From positions 62,001-126,000 of the forward strand of contig NZ_FOGO01000012.1 of assembly GCF_900111245.1 (NCBI RefSeq): DNA of 64,000 nt. The letters run 5' to 3'. This document shows positions 16,297-25,219 of the stretch, in pieces; the stretch's first letter is position 1, and every line of letters begins with the position of its first letter. The position numbers were made by a program, and so were the translations under genes. This DNA is from Streptomyces qinglanensis (GTDB lineage Bacteria > Actinomycetota > Actinomycetes > Streptomycetales > Streptomycetaceae). The notes under the pieces were generated by a model. The model worked only from the letters and a program-made list of their open reading frames with translations. It did not search any database and was not told the origin of the DNA.

Positions 16297-17496
16297 TCAG
16301 GCCGTCTTCCCCGGGCTGCCGTGCCAGTCCACGCACATCACCAGCGCGTCGTCCTGAAGCGGTGCCTCGCCACGGTAGGTCGCCAGTTCCCGGAGGACCG
16401 CTGCGGGGACCAGACCGGCCGGCAGCAGCCGGTGCCCGGGCAGCGAGCGGGCGAGTGCGCGCTCGCCGTACTTCTCGCCCCGGTCCGGCAACGCCTCCCC
16501 CGCCGGCCCCGAGAGCGTGTCGTAGACACCGTCGCTGCCGATCAGCAGGCGGTCGCCGGGTCGCACGGTGAAGGACTCCTCCACGTAGACGGAGTCCTCG
16601 AACATGCCGAGCGGCAACTGGTGGTCGAAGGGGACCGCCGCCACGTCACGGCCCCGGATCCGCCACATCCGCGGGGAGCCCGCGTCCACGACCGCCACCC
16701 GGCCGGTCGACAGCTCGAACCGCAGCAGCAGCACGGACACGTAGGCCGCGCCCCGGTACTGCGCGTAGACCGCCTGGTCGGCCAGCGTCGCCTGCCCGGC
16801 CAGATCCAGCCCGGCCCGGCGCGCGTTGCGCAGCGCGTTGGTGGCGAGGTTGGTCAGCAGCGCGGCGTCTATGCCCTCGCCCATGCCGTTGGTGACGGCG
16901 AGGGTCAGATACCGCTCGGACGCCTCCCAGTCGAAGCTGTCGCCGTGGATCGCGTACGCGGGCTCCAGATGGGCGCCGACCTCGAACTCGTCGCGGACAC
17001 AGGTGCGGCCGGGCAGCAACTGCCACTGCATCTCCGCCGCCAGGGTCAGCCGGGAGGCCCGGCGGGCGAGCAGGAACACGTCCGTGTCCCGCTCGGCGAC
17101 CAGGATCTCGTGGCCGAGCGCCTCGCACACCTGCCGCAGCGCGGGCAGCAGGCCGCCGGGGTCGGCCGAGGGCGGCAGCCCGACCGAGAGCGTGCCCAGC
17201 CGGTCGCCGCGGAGGGTGACCGGCAGATGGACGACGGCTCCGCCGTCCGGCTGCTGGACCGTGAAGGGCTCCTGGGAGCCGAACGCCCGCCCCTGCGGGC
17301 TGTCGTGCACGGACACCGGCCCGGCCTCGGCGGCGTGGCCGTCGACCAGTTGCAGCGACTTCATGCCGTAGTCGATCATGCGGAGCTCGACGCGCCCGGC
17401 GCCGTACCGGCCGCGCAGTTCCTCGATGACGACCCGGGCGAGCGCGTGCGGCGGTGCGGAGCGCAGCGCCTGCTGCAGGGCGGCGAATCTGTCCAC
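16297..17496 (-). CDS. GAF plus SpoIIE-type (PP2C) phosphatase domain protein
   Basis: About 399 residues. The N-terminal half resembles a GAF sensor domain (GRAFGSQEPFTV, VHLPVTLRGDRLGTLSVGLP); the C-terminal half is a SpoIIE/RsbU-like phosphatase fold with HGDSFDW in place of GGDWYD, SDGVYDT and DDALVM. The central metal motif usually written GDVMGHG reads TNGMGEG, so one metal-ligand Asp is Asn. It may still dephosphorylate an anti-sigma-antagonist, or it may be a non-catalytic regulator. I chose GTG 17496 because AGGA stands six bases upstream; a GTG at 17553 in the same frame lacks a clear site. Single gene; a tandem repeat array lies upstream. Confidence 0.8.
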   Translation of the reverse strand: MDRFAALQQALRSAPPHALARVVIEELRGRYGAGRVELRMIDYGMKSLQLVDGHAAEAGPVSVHDSPQGRAFGSQEPFTVQQPDGGAVVHLPVTLRGDRLGTLSVGLPPSADPGGLLPALRQVCEALGHEILVAERDTDVFLLARRASRLTLAAEMQWQLLPGRTCVRDEFEVGAHLEPAYAIHGDSFDWEASERYLTLAVTNGMGEGIDAALLTNLATNALRNARRAGLDLAGQATLADQAVYAQYRGAAYVSVLLLRFELSTGRVAVVDAGSPRMWRIRGRDVAAVPFDHQLPLGMFEDSVYVEESFTVRPGDRLLIGSDGVYDTLSGPAGEALPDRGEKYGERALARSLPGHRLLPAGLVPAAVLRELATYRGEAPLQDDALVMCVDWHGSPGKTA

Positions 17497-17663
17497 GAGC
17501 GGTCCTGGTTCTGTGCGGGGCTGACGATGACCCCGCTGGTAGTGGGATCGCACGGGTTCAGCCGTTCCGGAAGAGTCCCGCGAAAGAACCTATCGCAGAC
17601 ACATGCGGACTGGTCCGGCCGCGTTCCCCGCCGCGACAGCGGGCCACCCCGCGCATGCGGGAT

Positions 17664-17719
17664 GCGGACAGCGGACAGCGGACAGCGGACAGCGGACAGC
17701 GGACAGCGGACAGCGGACA
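17664..17719. repeat. 7-bp tandem repeat (GCGGACA), 8 units
   Basis: Eight perfect consecutive copies of GCGGACA between the SpoIIE-type gene and the DinB-fold gene, in sequence I regard as non-coding. The same heptamer recurs singly near 20570-20630. Immediately downstream GGTGCGGCGATGAGT is also duplicated (about 17730 and 17756). Confidence 0.92.
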
Positions 17720-18082
17720 GCGGGCGACATGGTGCGGCGATGAGTCGGGTGACACGGTGCGGCGATGAGTTCGCGCTCCGCGCCCGGTCCGTCTTGCCGG
17801 GAACGCCGGAGCGACCTGCCCGGCGTACGGCACGGGAGGCAGGAACCATGGTGGAAGCGGACGAGACCGGGGCACGCTGCACCGGAGCGGGCAGTGCCGG
17901 TCCACGGCGACGGGAGCGGTACCGCGCAGTGCGCGCACCCCGCGCCGCGCCGGTCGAGGGTCCGGACGGCGGCTGCGGCTGCTACAGCGGCTGCGTCCGG
18001 CTCGCCGCGGCCGCCCGCACGACCGCGGGGCCCGGCTGCCGGACCGCCCGGACCGCCGCCGTCCGCTCCACCCGCTAGTGCC

Positions 18083-18907
18083 GTGCACCACGACCGGGCA
18101 CACGGAGACGGGCCGGCGGACCGGGACCGCCGGACCCGCCGGGAAGCGCAGACCACGGCAGGCACGGCACACGCAGCACACGCAGCCCGAGCAGCAGACG
18201 CGGCAGACGCGGCAGACGCAGCGGACACAGCGGAGGGCGGGGATGCGGCGGGCGACGCGGGCTTCGGCGACGCCGCATACGGGGAGGACTCCGCGGTCCG
18301 GGCGGCGGAGCTGCTGCGGCGGGCCCTCGGCTACGCGCTGGGCACCGCGCAGCCGGTGACTCCCGCGCTGCTGGACCGGCCGACCCCCTGCGCGCGATGG
18401 AACCTGGGCAGGCTGATGGCGCACGCGGACGACTCGCTGCGGGCCGTGCACGAGGGCCTCACGGAGGGCTCCGTCGCGCTGTACCCGGAGTCCGGGAACG
18501 GTGCCGGAGGTACGGGAGGCCCGGCGGATCCGGCACGCGGCGGTGCGGCGGAGGCGGACCCCGCGGCGGCCTTCCGGCTGCGCGCCGCGCGGCTGCTGGG
18601 CGCGTGGACCCGCGACGGTCCGCGGTACCGGCCGGTCGCGGTGGCCGGCGCGCCACTGACGGCGACGGCCCTGGCCCTGACGGGCGCGGTGGAGATCGCG
18701 GTGCACGGGTGGGACATCGCCCGGGCCACCGGCCGGACCGCATGCCCCGTTCCCGCGCCGCTGGCGGCCCGGCTCCTGCCGGTCGCCCGGCACCTGGTGC
18801 CGCACGCGGAGGCCCGGCGGCCGCTGTTCGGGCCGGAGGTACGCCTCCCGCCCGGCGCCCCGCCCGGGGATCGGCTGCTGGCCCTCCTCGGGCGCGACCC
18901 CGGGTGA
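18083..18907 (+). CDS. maleylpyruvate isomerase-like / TIGR03086-type DinB-fold protein
   Basis: Likely a mycothiol-dependent or metal-binding DinB-fold protein. The conserved part runs from about residue 75: AAELLRRALGYALG, then TPCARWNLGRLMAHADDSL, the family's opening helix with the metal-ligand histidine position, and a late HGWDIARATG helix carrying another His. Length without the front part is about 200 residues, normal for the family. The first 70 residues are low complexity (His/Arg then Ala-Asp repeats such as AADAADAADAADTA). GTG 18083 is the first plausible start but has no clear ribosome binding site, so the true start may be later. Function in the cell is unknown. Confidence 0.7.
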   Translation: MHHDRAHGDGPADRDRRTRREAQTTAGTAHAAHAARAADAADAADAADTAEGGDAAGDAGFGDAAYGEDSAVRAAELLRRALGYALGTAQPVTPALLDRPTPCARWNLGRLMAHADDSLRAVHEGLTEGSVALYPESGNGAGGTGGPADPARGGAAEADPAAAFRLRAARLLGAWTRDGPRYRPVAVAGAPLTATALALTGAVEIAVHGWDIARATGRTACPVPAPLAARLLPVARHLVPHAEARRPLFGPEVRLPPGAPPGDRLLALLGRDPG

Positions 18908-19065
18908 TCCGGGCGGCCGGGTCCGCGCCCGTGGGGTGCGCCCGGCGGGGCGCACCTCCGGGCCGCCCGGCGACCGCGCCCGGCAGCCCGGCGACAAGGG
19001 CCGGTGACGACGCGGTCCGGTGACGACGCGGTCCGGTGACAGCGCGGGCCGGTGACGGCACCGGC

Positions 19066-19917
19066 TCACTCGGCGAACAGGCCGCGCTCTCCGGCTCGCG
19101 CGTCGAACTCCTCCAGGCGCGCCTGCGCGTCCGGCAGCCCGTCGCACATCGCCTCCAGCAGTACCCGGCCCAGCAGCATGGGTGCGCACGCCGTGTCGAA
19201 GGCCAGGCCCGTACCGACGGCCGCGGGCAGCAGCAGGTCCTCGGTATGGGCGACCGGCGCGAAGGCGCTGTCGGCGACGGTGACGATCGACAGCCCCGCC
19301 TCCCGCGCGCTCTCCAGCGCCTCCACGGTCTCGCGCGGGTGGCGGGGCAGCGCGAAGCACAGCAGCGTCCGGGCTCCGGCGCGTACGCAGCCGTCGATGC
19401 GGTCCAGGAGCATGGAGCCGCCCTCGGTGAGCAGCCGGACATCGGGGTGGACCTTGGCCGCGAAGTACGCGAAGCCGGTCGCCTGTGCGGCGGCGGCCCG
19501 GAGTCCGAGCACGGGCAGCGGGCGGGAGGCGGCCAGCAGCGCGCCGGCGCGCTCGACCGGCGCCGGGTCCTCCAGCAGCGCGGCCAGGTGCCGCAGGTTC
19601 TCGATCTCGGCGTGCACGGCCTGCTGGTACTCGCTGAGCCCGGTGGAGCCCTCGCCCTCCGCGGCGGACTCGGCCTCCGCGGGCGGCTCGCTCTCCCGCA
19701 GGTGGCGGCGGAGCGCCGGGTAGCCGTCGAAGCCGAGCGCCACCGCGAACCGGGTGACGGAGGGCTGGCTGACTCCGGCCAGCTCGGCGAGTTCGACGCT
19801 GGAGAGGAACGGGGCGTCGCCCGCCCTGCGGACCATGCAGTGCGCGATACGGCGCTGGGTGGGGGTCAGCCGGTGCCCTTCGAAGAGCTTCAGCAATCGC
19901 GCGCTCGCGCTGCCCAT
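19066..19917 (-). CDS. MurR/RpiR-family transcriptional regulator
   Basis: 283 residues. N-terminal RpiR helix-turn-helix: LTPTQRRIAHCMV, then SSVELAELAGVSQPSVTRFAVALGFDGYPALRRHL. C-terminal SIS sugar-phosphate-isomerase-like sensor domain, about residues 125-250 (PVLGLRAAAAQATGFAYFAAKV, ALPRHPRETVEALESAREAG, VTVADSAFAPVA). Such proteins sense phosphorylated sugars or related small molecules and repress or activate nearby operons. The ATG at 19917 follows GAGAGGTG. A 7-bp inverted repeat 32 bp upstream may be its own operator. The DinB-fold gene converges from the left. Its targets are unknown; the hut operon is too far for certainty. Confidence 0.88.
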   Translation of the reverse strand: MGSASARLLKLFEGHRLTPTQRRIAHCMVRRAGDAPFLSSVELAELAGVSQPSVTRFAVALGFDGYPALRRHLRESEPPAEAESAAEGEGSTGLSEYQQAVHAEIENLRHLAALLEDPAPVERAGALLAASRPLPVLGLRAAAAQATGFAYFAAKVHPDVRLLTEGGSMLLDRIDGCVRAGARTLLCFALPRHPRETVEALESAREAGLSIVTVADSAFAPVAHTEDLLLPAAVGTGLAFDTACAPMLLGRVLLEAMCDGLPDAQARLEEFDARAGERGLFAE

Positions 19918-19948
19918 CCCGCACCTCTCATTCAACCCGCTCCTCCCC

Positions 19949-19966
19949 TGCATAACCCTATGCAGC
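19949..19966. promoter_or_regulatory. inverted repeat upstream of the RpiR gene
   Basis: CTGCATA-ACCC-TATGCAG: perfect 7-bp arms with a 4-base centre, 32-49 bp upstream of the RpiR start, AT-rich against its surroundings. Size and place suit an autoregulatory operator, by inference. Confidence 0.5.
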
Positions 19967-20090
19967 AGCGGCCGCCCCGGGCAAGACGGAGCCGCCGGGG
20001 ACGCCCAAAGGCGGGTACCGCAGTCGGGGCCCTCTCCGCGACGAAGGGGGGCTAGCACCACTGCCCGGCCCCCGGCGCGGCCGTAGGCTG

Positions 20091-20534
20091 ATGGACATGA
20101 GCGGAGCCGACCATGAGCTGAGGAAAGAACTCGACGCGACGTTGCAGACGCGCCGGGAGCTGGGTCCCGAGTACGAGAACGAACTGCTCGACTCGTTCCT
20201 CGAAAAGGTGGAGCAGCGACTCGACACCGTGGTCGACAAGCGGGTGCGGCGCCGGATGGCGGAGGAGCAGATGGTCGCCGCCCGGGGCAGCAGCGTCGGC
20301 GCCGCACCGCAGCCGCGGCCCGCGTCCGGCCTGCCGGACGGGCTCGGCGCCCGGCTGGGCCTGGCGGTGGCCTCCCTGGTGCTGGCGATCCCGCTCTCCG
20401 CGATCGCGGTGGCCAACGCGGGCCTGACCGGCCTGGTCACCTGCTGGGCGGGCATCGTCGCGGTGAACGGCCTGCAGGCCAGCCGCTCCTGGTTCACCCG
20501 CGGCGGCGGCAACCGCACCTCCGACCTCGACTGA
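20091..20534 (+). CDS. small membrane protein with acidic coiled N-terminus
   Basis: 147 residues. Residues 1-75 are charged and probably helical (ELRKELDATLQTRRELG, FLEKVEQRLDTVVDKRVRRRM). Residues about 83-122 form two adjacent hydrophobic segments (LGLAVASLVLAIPLSAIAV and GLTGLVTCWAGIVAVNGL) separated by Asn-Ala-Gly, then a short basic-acidic tail. I recognise it only as a type of small integral membrane protein common in streptomycetes. ATG 20091 or the in-frame ATG 20097 two codons on could be the start. Divergent from the RpiR gene. Confidence 0.8.
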   Translation: MDMSGADHELRKELDATLQTRRELGPEYENELLDSFLEKVEQRLDTVVDKRVRRRMAEEQMVAARGSSVGAAPQPRPASGLPDGLGARLGLAVASLVLAIPLSAIAVANAGLTGLVTCWAGIVAVNGLQASRSWFTRGGGNRTSDLD

Positions 20535-20734
20535 GCCCGTACCCGGCCCAGGACCCGCCGACACCCCGCGGACAGCAGGACCCCGCGGACCACAGGCCCC
20601 CGCGGACAGCACTCGGCATTCGCGGACAGCGGCGGCCCCGCGCCGGGCCGCCCCGGACTGCCCGGGGCCGGAACGGCCCGGGCAATCCGGGGCGGGCGGA
20701 ACGCCGCCGGTCACCGGAGACTCGGCAACCCGCA

Positions 20735-20797
20735 CGCACGAGCCGACGACCCGCGCGCACGAGTCGGCAACCCGCGAGCACGAGCCGGCAGCCCGCG
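20735..20797. repeat. 21-bp tandem repeat, 3 units
   Basis: Three units of the form CGCACGAG-Y-CG-RC-R-ACCCGCG (20735-20755, 20756-20776, 20777-20797) in non-coding sequence downstream of the cystathionine beta-synthase gene, with a partial fourth unit to the left. Confidence 0.8.
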
Positions 20798-20802
20798 CCC
20801 GC

Positions 20803-20850
20803 GCGTCAGCGGCCCTCGTGCGCGAGGCGTCAGCGGCCCTCGTGCGCGAG
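20803..20850. repeat. 24-bp tandem duplication across the CBS stop codon
   Basis: Two perfect copies of a 24-bp unit, 20803-20826 and 20827-20850. The right copy contains the end of the cystathionine beta-synthase gene, including its stop (20830-20832); the left copy repeats the last codons and stop in the 3' untranslated region. Confidence 0.92.
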
Positions 20851-22218
20851 GAAGGCCAGCAGGTCCTGACGGCTCACGACGCCGCTCGGCTTGCCCTCCG
20901 CGAGGACGACCGCCGCGTCGGCACCTTCCAGCACGGCCATCAGGTCGGCCACGCTCTCCCCGGCGCCCACGTGCGGCAGGGGCGCGCTCATGTGCTTCTC
21001 CAGCGGGTCCCCGAGGGAGGCGCGCTGCGCGAACAGCGCGTCGAGCAGCTCGCGTTCGACTACGGATCCGATCACCTCGGCGGCCATCACGTCCGGGTGC
21101 CCGGCGCCGCGCTTGACCACGGGCATCTGCGAGACGCCGTACTCACGCAGCACCTCGATGGCCTCGCCCACCTTCTCCTCCGGGTGCATGTGCACCAGCG
21201 AGGGGATGGGGCCCTCCTTGAAGCGCAGTACCTCGCCGACCCGGGCGCCGGTGTTGCCGCCCTCCTCCAGGAAGCCGTAGTCGTTCATCCACTCGTCGTT
21301 GAAGATCTTGCTCAGGTAGCCGCGCCCGCCGTCCGGCAGCAGCACGACCACCACGTCGTCCGGGCCGAGCCGCTTGGCCACCTCCAGCGCGCCGACCACG
21401 GCCATCCCGCAGGACCCGCCGACCAGCAGCCCCTCCTCCTTGGCCAGCCGCCGGGTCATCTGGAAGGAGTCCTTGTCCGAGACGGCCACGATCTCGTCGG
21501 TGACGCCGCGGTCGTAGGCGTCCGGCCAGAAGTCCTCGCCCACGCCCTCGACGAGGTAGGGACGGCCCGAACCGCCGGAGTAGACGGAGCCCTCGGGGTC
21601 GGCGCCCACGATCCGGACCCGGCCGTCGCTGACTTCCTTCAGATAGCGGCCGGTGCCGCTGATGGTGCCGCCGGTGCCGATGCCCGCCACGAAGTGGGTG
21701 ATCCGGCCGTCGGTCTGCTCCCACAGCTCAGGGCCGGTCGACTCGTAGTGCGAGCGGGGGTTGTTGAGGTTGCTGTACTGGTCGGGCTTCCAGGCGCCCG
21801 GGGTTTCGCGCACAAGCCTGTCGGAAACGTTGTAGTAAGAGTCGGGATGTTCGGGATCGACGGCCGTGGGGCAGACCACGACCTCGGCTCCGTAGGCCCG
21901 CAGCACATTGATCTTGTCCATGGAGACCTTGTCGGGGCAGACGAAGAGGCACCGGTACCCCTTCTGCTGCGCCACGATGGCCAGTCCGACACCGGTGTTG
22001 CCCGAGGTGGGCTCCACGATCACCCCGCCGGGCCGCAGCTCGCCGGACTGCTCTGCCGCCTCGATCATGCGCAGCGCGATCCGGTCCTTCACGGAACCGC
22101 CTGGATTGAAGTACTCGACCTTGGCAAGGACGGTGGCCTGGATACCGTCCGTGACACTGTTGAGCTTGAGCAGCGGGGTGTTGCCGACAAGCTCGATCAT
22201 CGACTCGTGATACTGCAC
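20830..22218 (-). CDS. cystathionine beta-synthase with CBS-domain pair
   Basis: PLP enzyme joining serine (or O-acetylserine) and homocysteine to cystathionine, first step of reverse transsulfuration. 462 residues: fold-type II catalytic part with PLP lysine K44 in NPGGSVKDR, PTSGNTGVG phosphate-contact loop, GTGGTISGTGRYLKE and GGSCGMAV; residues about 340-462 form two CBS domains (MPVVK, GVVSRQDLLAFL), which in other members bind adenosyl ligands. GTG 22218 is preferred because GGAG lies six bases upstream and homology starts there; the frame is open further upstream without support. O-acetylserine sulfhydrylase is the alternative, but the CBS pair argues against it. Divergent from the SGNH hydrolase. 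Confidence 0.95.
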   Translation of the reverse strand: MQYHESMIELVGNTPLLKLNSVTDGIQATVLAKVEYFNPGGSVKDRIALRMIEAAEQSGELRPGGVIVEPTSGNTGVGLAIVAQQKGYRCLFVCPDKVSMDKINVLRAYGAEVVVCPTAVDPEHPDSYYNVSDRLVRETPGAWKPDQYSNLNNPRSHYESTGPELWEQTDGRITHFVAGIGTGGTISGTGRYLKEVSDGRVRIVGADPEGSVYSGGSGRPYLVEGVGEDFWPDAYDRGVTDEIVAVSDKDSFQMTRRLAKEEGLLVGGSCGMAVVGALEVAKRLGPDDVVVVLLPDGGRGYLSKIFNDEWMNDYGFLEEGGNTGARVGEVLRFKEGPIPSLVHMHPEEKVGEAIEVLREYGVSQMPVVKRGAGHPDVMAAEVIGSVVERELLDALFAQRASLGDPLEKHMSAPLPHVGAGESVADLMAVLEGADAAVVLAEGKPSGVVSRQDLLAFLAHEGR

Positions 22219-22501
22219 CGTGGTCTCCGCGCGTAGTCGTGGTCGCAGGGCCGCGGGGTCGCGAGCCCGTCCCGACACCTTATGGGGCAACACGTGCACA
22301 CCCCAGGTGCGTTGCAGGGCGGGCCGCACGGGGCAACACAGTCTTGGAGGTCGCGGACCCCCGGCGTTCGGACAACAGCGCGCACACCGGCGCACAACAG
22401 CCCCCGAACGCACAGGATCAGGCGCCCGCTCCCCCACGAACGGACGCACCACTACATGAGCCCATGATCGGGAACTCGGGAGGCGGAAGAGGACAATGCC
22501 G

Positions 22502-23548
22502 ATGTCGAAGGCGTCGAGCGCGAGAGTAGCCCGGCGAATCGCGACCGCGGCCGCCTATGGAGGCGGCGGACTCGGCCTGGTCGGTGGAGCGGCGGTCGGG
22601 CTGCTCTTCACCGAACTTCAACTGGCGAAACACCATATCGGCGGCTCCGACGACGAGCCGCCCAAGGCCGACGGCTCGTACGGCAGCGCCTTCGGGAGGC
22701 TCTACGACGGGCAGCCGCTGCGTCTCGCCTTCCTCGGCGACTCCACCGCGGCGGGCCAGGGCGTGCACCGGCCCCGCCAGACCCCCGGGGCACTGCTCGC
22801 CTCGGCGCTCGCGGCGGTCGCCGAACGCCCTGTCGAACTGCGCAACGTGGCCCTCTCCGGTGCCATGTCCGACGACCTGGAGCGGCAGATCACCCTGCTG
22901 CTGAGCGAACGGGACCTGGCCGAGGCGCCGGACGTGTGCGTCATCATGGTCGGCGCCAACGACGTGACCCACCGGATGTCCCCGGCACGCTCGGTCCGCC
23001 ATCTCTCGGACGCGGTGGCACGACTGCGGACGGCGGGCTGCGAGGTGGTCGTCGGCACCTGCCCGGACCTGGGCAGTGTCGAGCCGGTCGGGCAGCCGCT
23101 GCGCTGGATCGCCCGGCGGCTCTCGCGCCAACTGGCCGCGGCCCAGACCATCGCCGTGGTCGAGGAGGGCGGCCGCACGGTCTCGCTGGGCGATCTGCTC
23201 GGCCCGGAGTTCTCCGCGAACCCGCGCGAACTGTTCGGACCCGACAACTACCACCCCTCGGCCGAGGGGTACGCCACGGCGGCCATGGCCGTACTGCCGA
23301 CCCTGTGCGCGGCACTGGGCCTGTGGCCGGTGGAGGACGAGCGGCCGGACGCGCGGCGGCGCGAGAGCATCCTCCCGGTGGCGCGCGCCGCCGCGGAGGC
23401 CGCTGCCGAGGGCGGTACGGAGGTCGCCGGGATGCGCGGCCCCTGGGCCCTCCTCAAGCACAGGCGCCGGCGCCGGCTGCCGCCTCCCGAGGAAGCGGGA
23501 CCCAGGTACGCGGAGGACCGCGCCGAGGACGTCGCCGAGAACCGCTGA
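22502..23548 (+). CDS. SGNH/GDSL-type hydrolase, membrane-anchored
   Basis: Esterase/lipase-type enzyme of 348 residues. Block I is FLGDSTAAG with Ser81, block III MVGANDVT, and the catalytic Asp/His block DNYHPSAEG near residue 245. A hydrophobic segment at residues about 15-38 (AAAYGGGGLGLVGGAAVGLLF) without a cleavage site suggests an N-terminal membrane anchor. The C-terminus (last 60 residues) is charged and low complexity. ATG 22502 is placed eight bases after AGAGGA; the ATG at 22496 is too close to that site. Substrate unknown. Transcribed away from the cystathionine beta-synthase gene. Confidence 0.88.
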   Translation: MSKASSARVARRIATAAAYGGGGLGLVGGAAVGLLFTELQLAKHHIGGSDDEPPKADGSYGSAFGRLYDGQPLRLAFLGDSTAAGQGVHRPRQTPGALLASALAAVAERPVELRNVALSGAMSDDLERQITLLLSERDLAEAPDVCVIMVGANDVTHRMSPARSVRHLSDAVARLRTAGCEVVVGTCPDLGSVEPVGQPLRWIARRLSRQLAAAQTIAVVEEGGRTVSLGDLLGPEFSANPRELFGPDNYHPSAEGYATAAMAVLPTLCAALGLWPVEDERPDARRRESILPVARAAAEAAAEGGTEVAGMRGPWALLKHRRRRRLPPPEEAGPRYAEDRAEDVAENR

Positions 23549-23998
23549 CCCGGTCGGCACCCGCGCCGGGATCGCACGGGGGCCGGGGTGGGGCCGACGG
23601 GAGCCTCGGACCGACGGGCACCCGGATCGGGTCGGCAGGCGCCCGGATCGAGCCGGCAGGGGACCTGAACCGGGGCCGGGAAGACGGGGGCCGGAAAGAC
23701 CGAGGCCGGGAAGACGGGGCCGGGGATCGGAAGCCGGGGACGGGACCACGGGATTCCCGGACCCCCGGGCACCCCGGGCACCGGCCACGCGGCGGTGGCC
23801 ACACGGCAGGGGCCACGCGGCGGTGGCCACACGGCAGTGCCCGCGGGGAGCACCGACCGATCGCGGAGCCTTGACCGCGAGACGGAAAAAGCGAACGCTT
23901 AGAAGAGGCCCGCATCACATCCCCGGGACCGTGACCCGCACCCTACGGGCGGGTAGCTTCCGCTGCGTAGCCACTCGCCGACCCTCTCTGGAGCCCTG
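23549..23998. other. 450-bp GC-rich intergenic region with repeats
   Basis: No supported gene. The left part contains several imperfect GGCCGGGAAGAC-type repeats. A 27-bp unit occurs twice at 23783-23809 and 23811-23837. A short AT-richer block at 23885-23905 contains AAGCG-AA-CGCTT (23889-23900), which may mark the thiolase promoter or an operator. The thiolase start follows GGAG at a short distance. Confidence 0.6.
23783..23837. repeat. 27-bp direct repeat, period 28
   Basis: Two perfect 27-bp copies separated by a single G (23783-23809; 23811-23837) in the non-coding stretch upstream of the thiolase gene. Confidence 0.88.
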
Positions 23999-25219
23999 AT
24001 GCCTGAAGCAGTGATCGTCTCCGCCGCCCGCTCCCCCATCGGCCGCGCCTTCAAGGGCTCCCTCAAGGACGTCCGCCCGGACGACCTGACCGCCGAGATC
24101 GTCAAGACGGCGCTGGCCAAGGTCCCGGAACTGGACCCGACGGACATCGACGACCTGATGCTGGGCTGCGGACTGCCCGGCGGTGAGCAGGGCCACAACC
24201 TCGGGCGCGTCGTCGCCGTCCAGTTGGGCATGGACCACCTGCCGGGCTGCACCATCACCCGGTACTGCTCCTCGTCCCTGCAGACGACCCGGATGGCGCT
24301 GCACGCGATCAAGGCGGGCGAGGGCGATGTGTTCATCTCGGCGGGCGTCGAGGCCGTCTCCCGCTCGGTCAAGGGCTCCTCGGACGGGATGCCGGACACC
24401 CACAACCCGCTCTTCGCCGAGGCCGAGGCCCGCACCGCGGCCCGCGCCGAGCAGGGCGGCGAGGGGTGGACCGACCCGCGCGCGGAGGCGGGCGTCCCGG
24501 ACGTCTACATGGCCATGGGCCAGACCGCGGAGAACCTGGCCCGCCACAAGGGCGTCACGCGGCGTGAGATGGACGAGTTCGGCGTACGCTCGCAGAACCT
24601 CGCCGAGAAGGCTCTCGCGGACGGCTTCTGGGAGCGCGAGATCACCCCCGTCACCACCCCGGACGGCACGGTCGTCAGCAAGGACGACGGGCCGCGCGCG
24701 GGCGTCACGCTGGAGGGCGTCGAGGGGCTCAAGCCCGTCTTCCGCCCCGACGGCCTGATCACCGCGGGCAACTGCTGCCCGCTCAACGACGGCGCCGCCG
24801 CGCTCGTCGTGATGTCCGACACCAAGGCGCGGGAGCTGGGTCTGACGCCGCTGGCCCGGATCGTCTCCACGGGGGTCTCCGGGCTCTCGCCCGAGATCAT
24901 GGGCTACGGCCCCGTCGAGGCCAGCAAGCAGGCTCTGGCCCGCGCCGGCATGTCGATCGGCGACATCGACCTGGTGGAGATCAACGAGGCGTTCGCGGCT
25001 CAGGTCATCCCCTCCTACCAGGACCTCGGCATCGACCTGGACAAGCTCAACGTCAACGGCGGCGCCATCGCGGTGGGCCACCCGTTCGGCATGACCGGGG
25101 CCCGCATCACCACCACGCTGCTCAACTCGCTCCAGTGGCACGACAAGCAGTTCGGCCTGGAGACCATGTGCGTGGGCGGCGGCCAGGGCATGGCCATGGT
25201 GCTGGAGCGGCTCGCCTGA
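23999..25219 (+). CDS. acetyl-CoA C-acyltransferase (thiolase)
   Basis: 406-residue thiolase that cleaves 3-ketoacyl-CoA or condenses acetyl-CoA. The nucleophile is Cys90 in TRYCSSSLQT; the C-terminal catalytic motifs NEAFAAQ, GHPFGMTGAR (catalytic His) and MCVGGGQG (second Cys) are all present. The sequence between, with LAEKALADGFWEREI, is the usual loop domain. Length and gap-free motif order indicate an intact enzyme, FadA-like or acetoacetyl-CoA type. The ATG at 23999 follows CTGGAGCCCTG. It stands alone; no beta-oxidation hydratase/dehydrogenase gene is adjacent in the window. Confidence 0.95.
   Translation: MPEAVIVSAARSPIGRAFKGSLKDVRPDDLTAEIVKTALAKVPELDPTDIDDLMLGCGLPGGEQGHNLGRVVAVQLGMDHLPGCTITRYCSSSLQTTRMALHAIKAGEGDVFISAGVEAVSRSVKGSSDGMPDTHNPLFAEAEARTAARAEQGGEGWTDPRAEAGVPDVYMAMGQTAENLARHKGVTRREMDEFGVRSQNLAEKALADGFWEREITPVTTPDGTVVSKDDGPRAGVTLEGVEGLKPVFRPDGLITAGNCCPLNDGAAALVVMSDTKARELGLTPLARIVSTGVSGLSPEIMGYGPVEASKQALARAGMSIGDIDLVEINEAFAAQVIPSYQDLGIDLDKLNVNGGAIAVGHPFGMTGARITTTLLNSLQWHDKQFGLETMCVGGGQGMAMVLERLA

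Noticed and set aside
17664..17719. CRISPR-like array
   Set aside because: The units are 7 bp and directly abutting, with no spacers and no cas genes.
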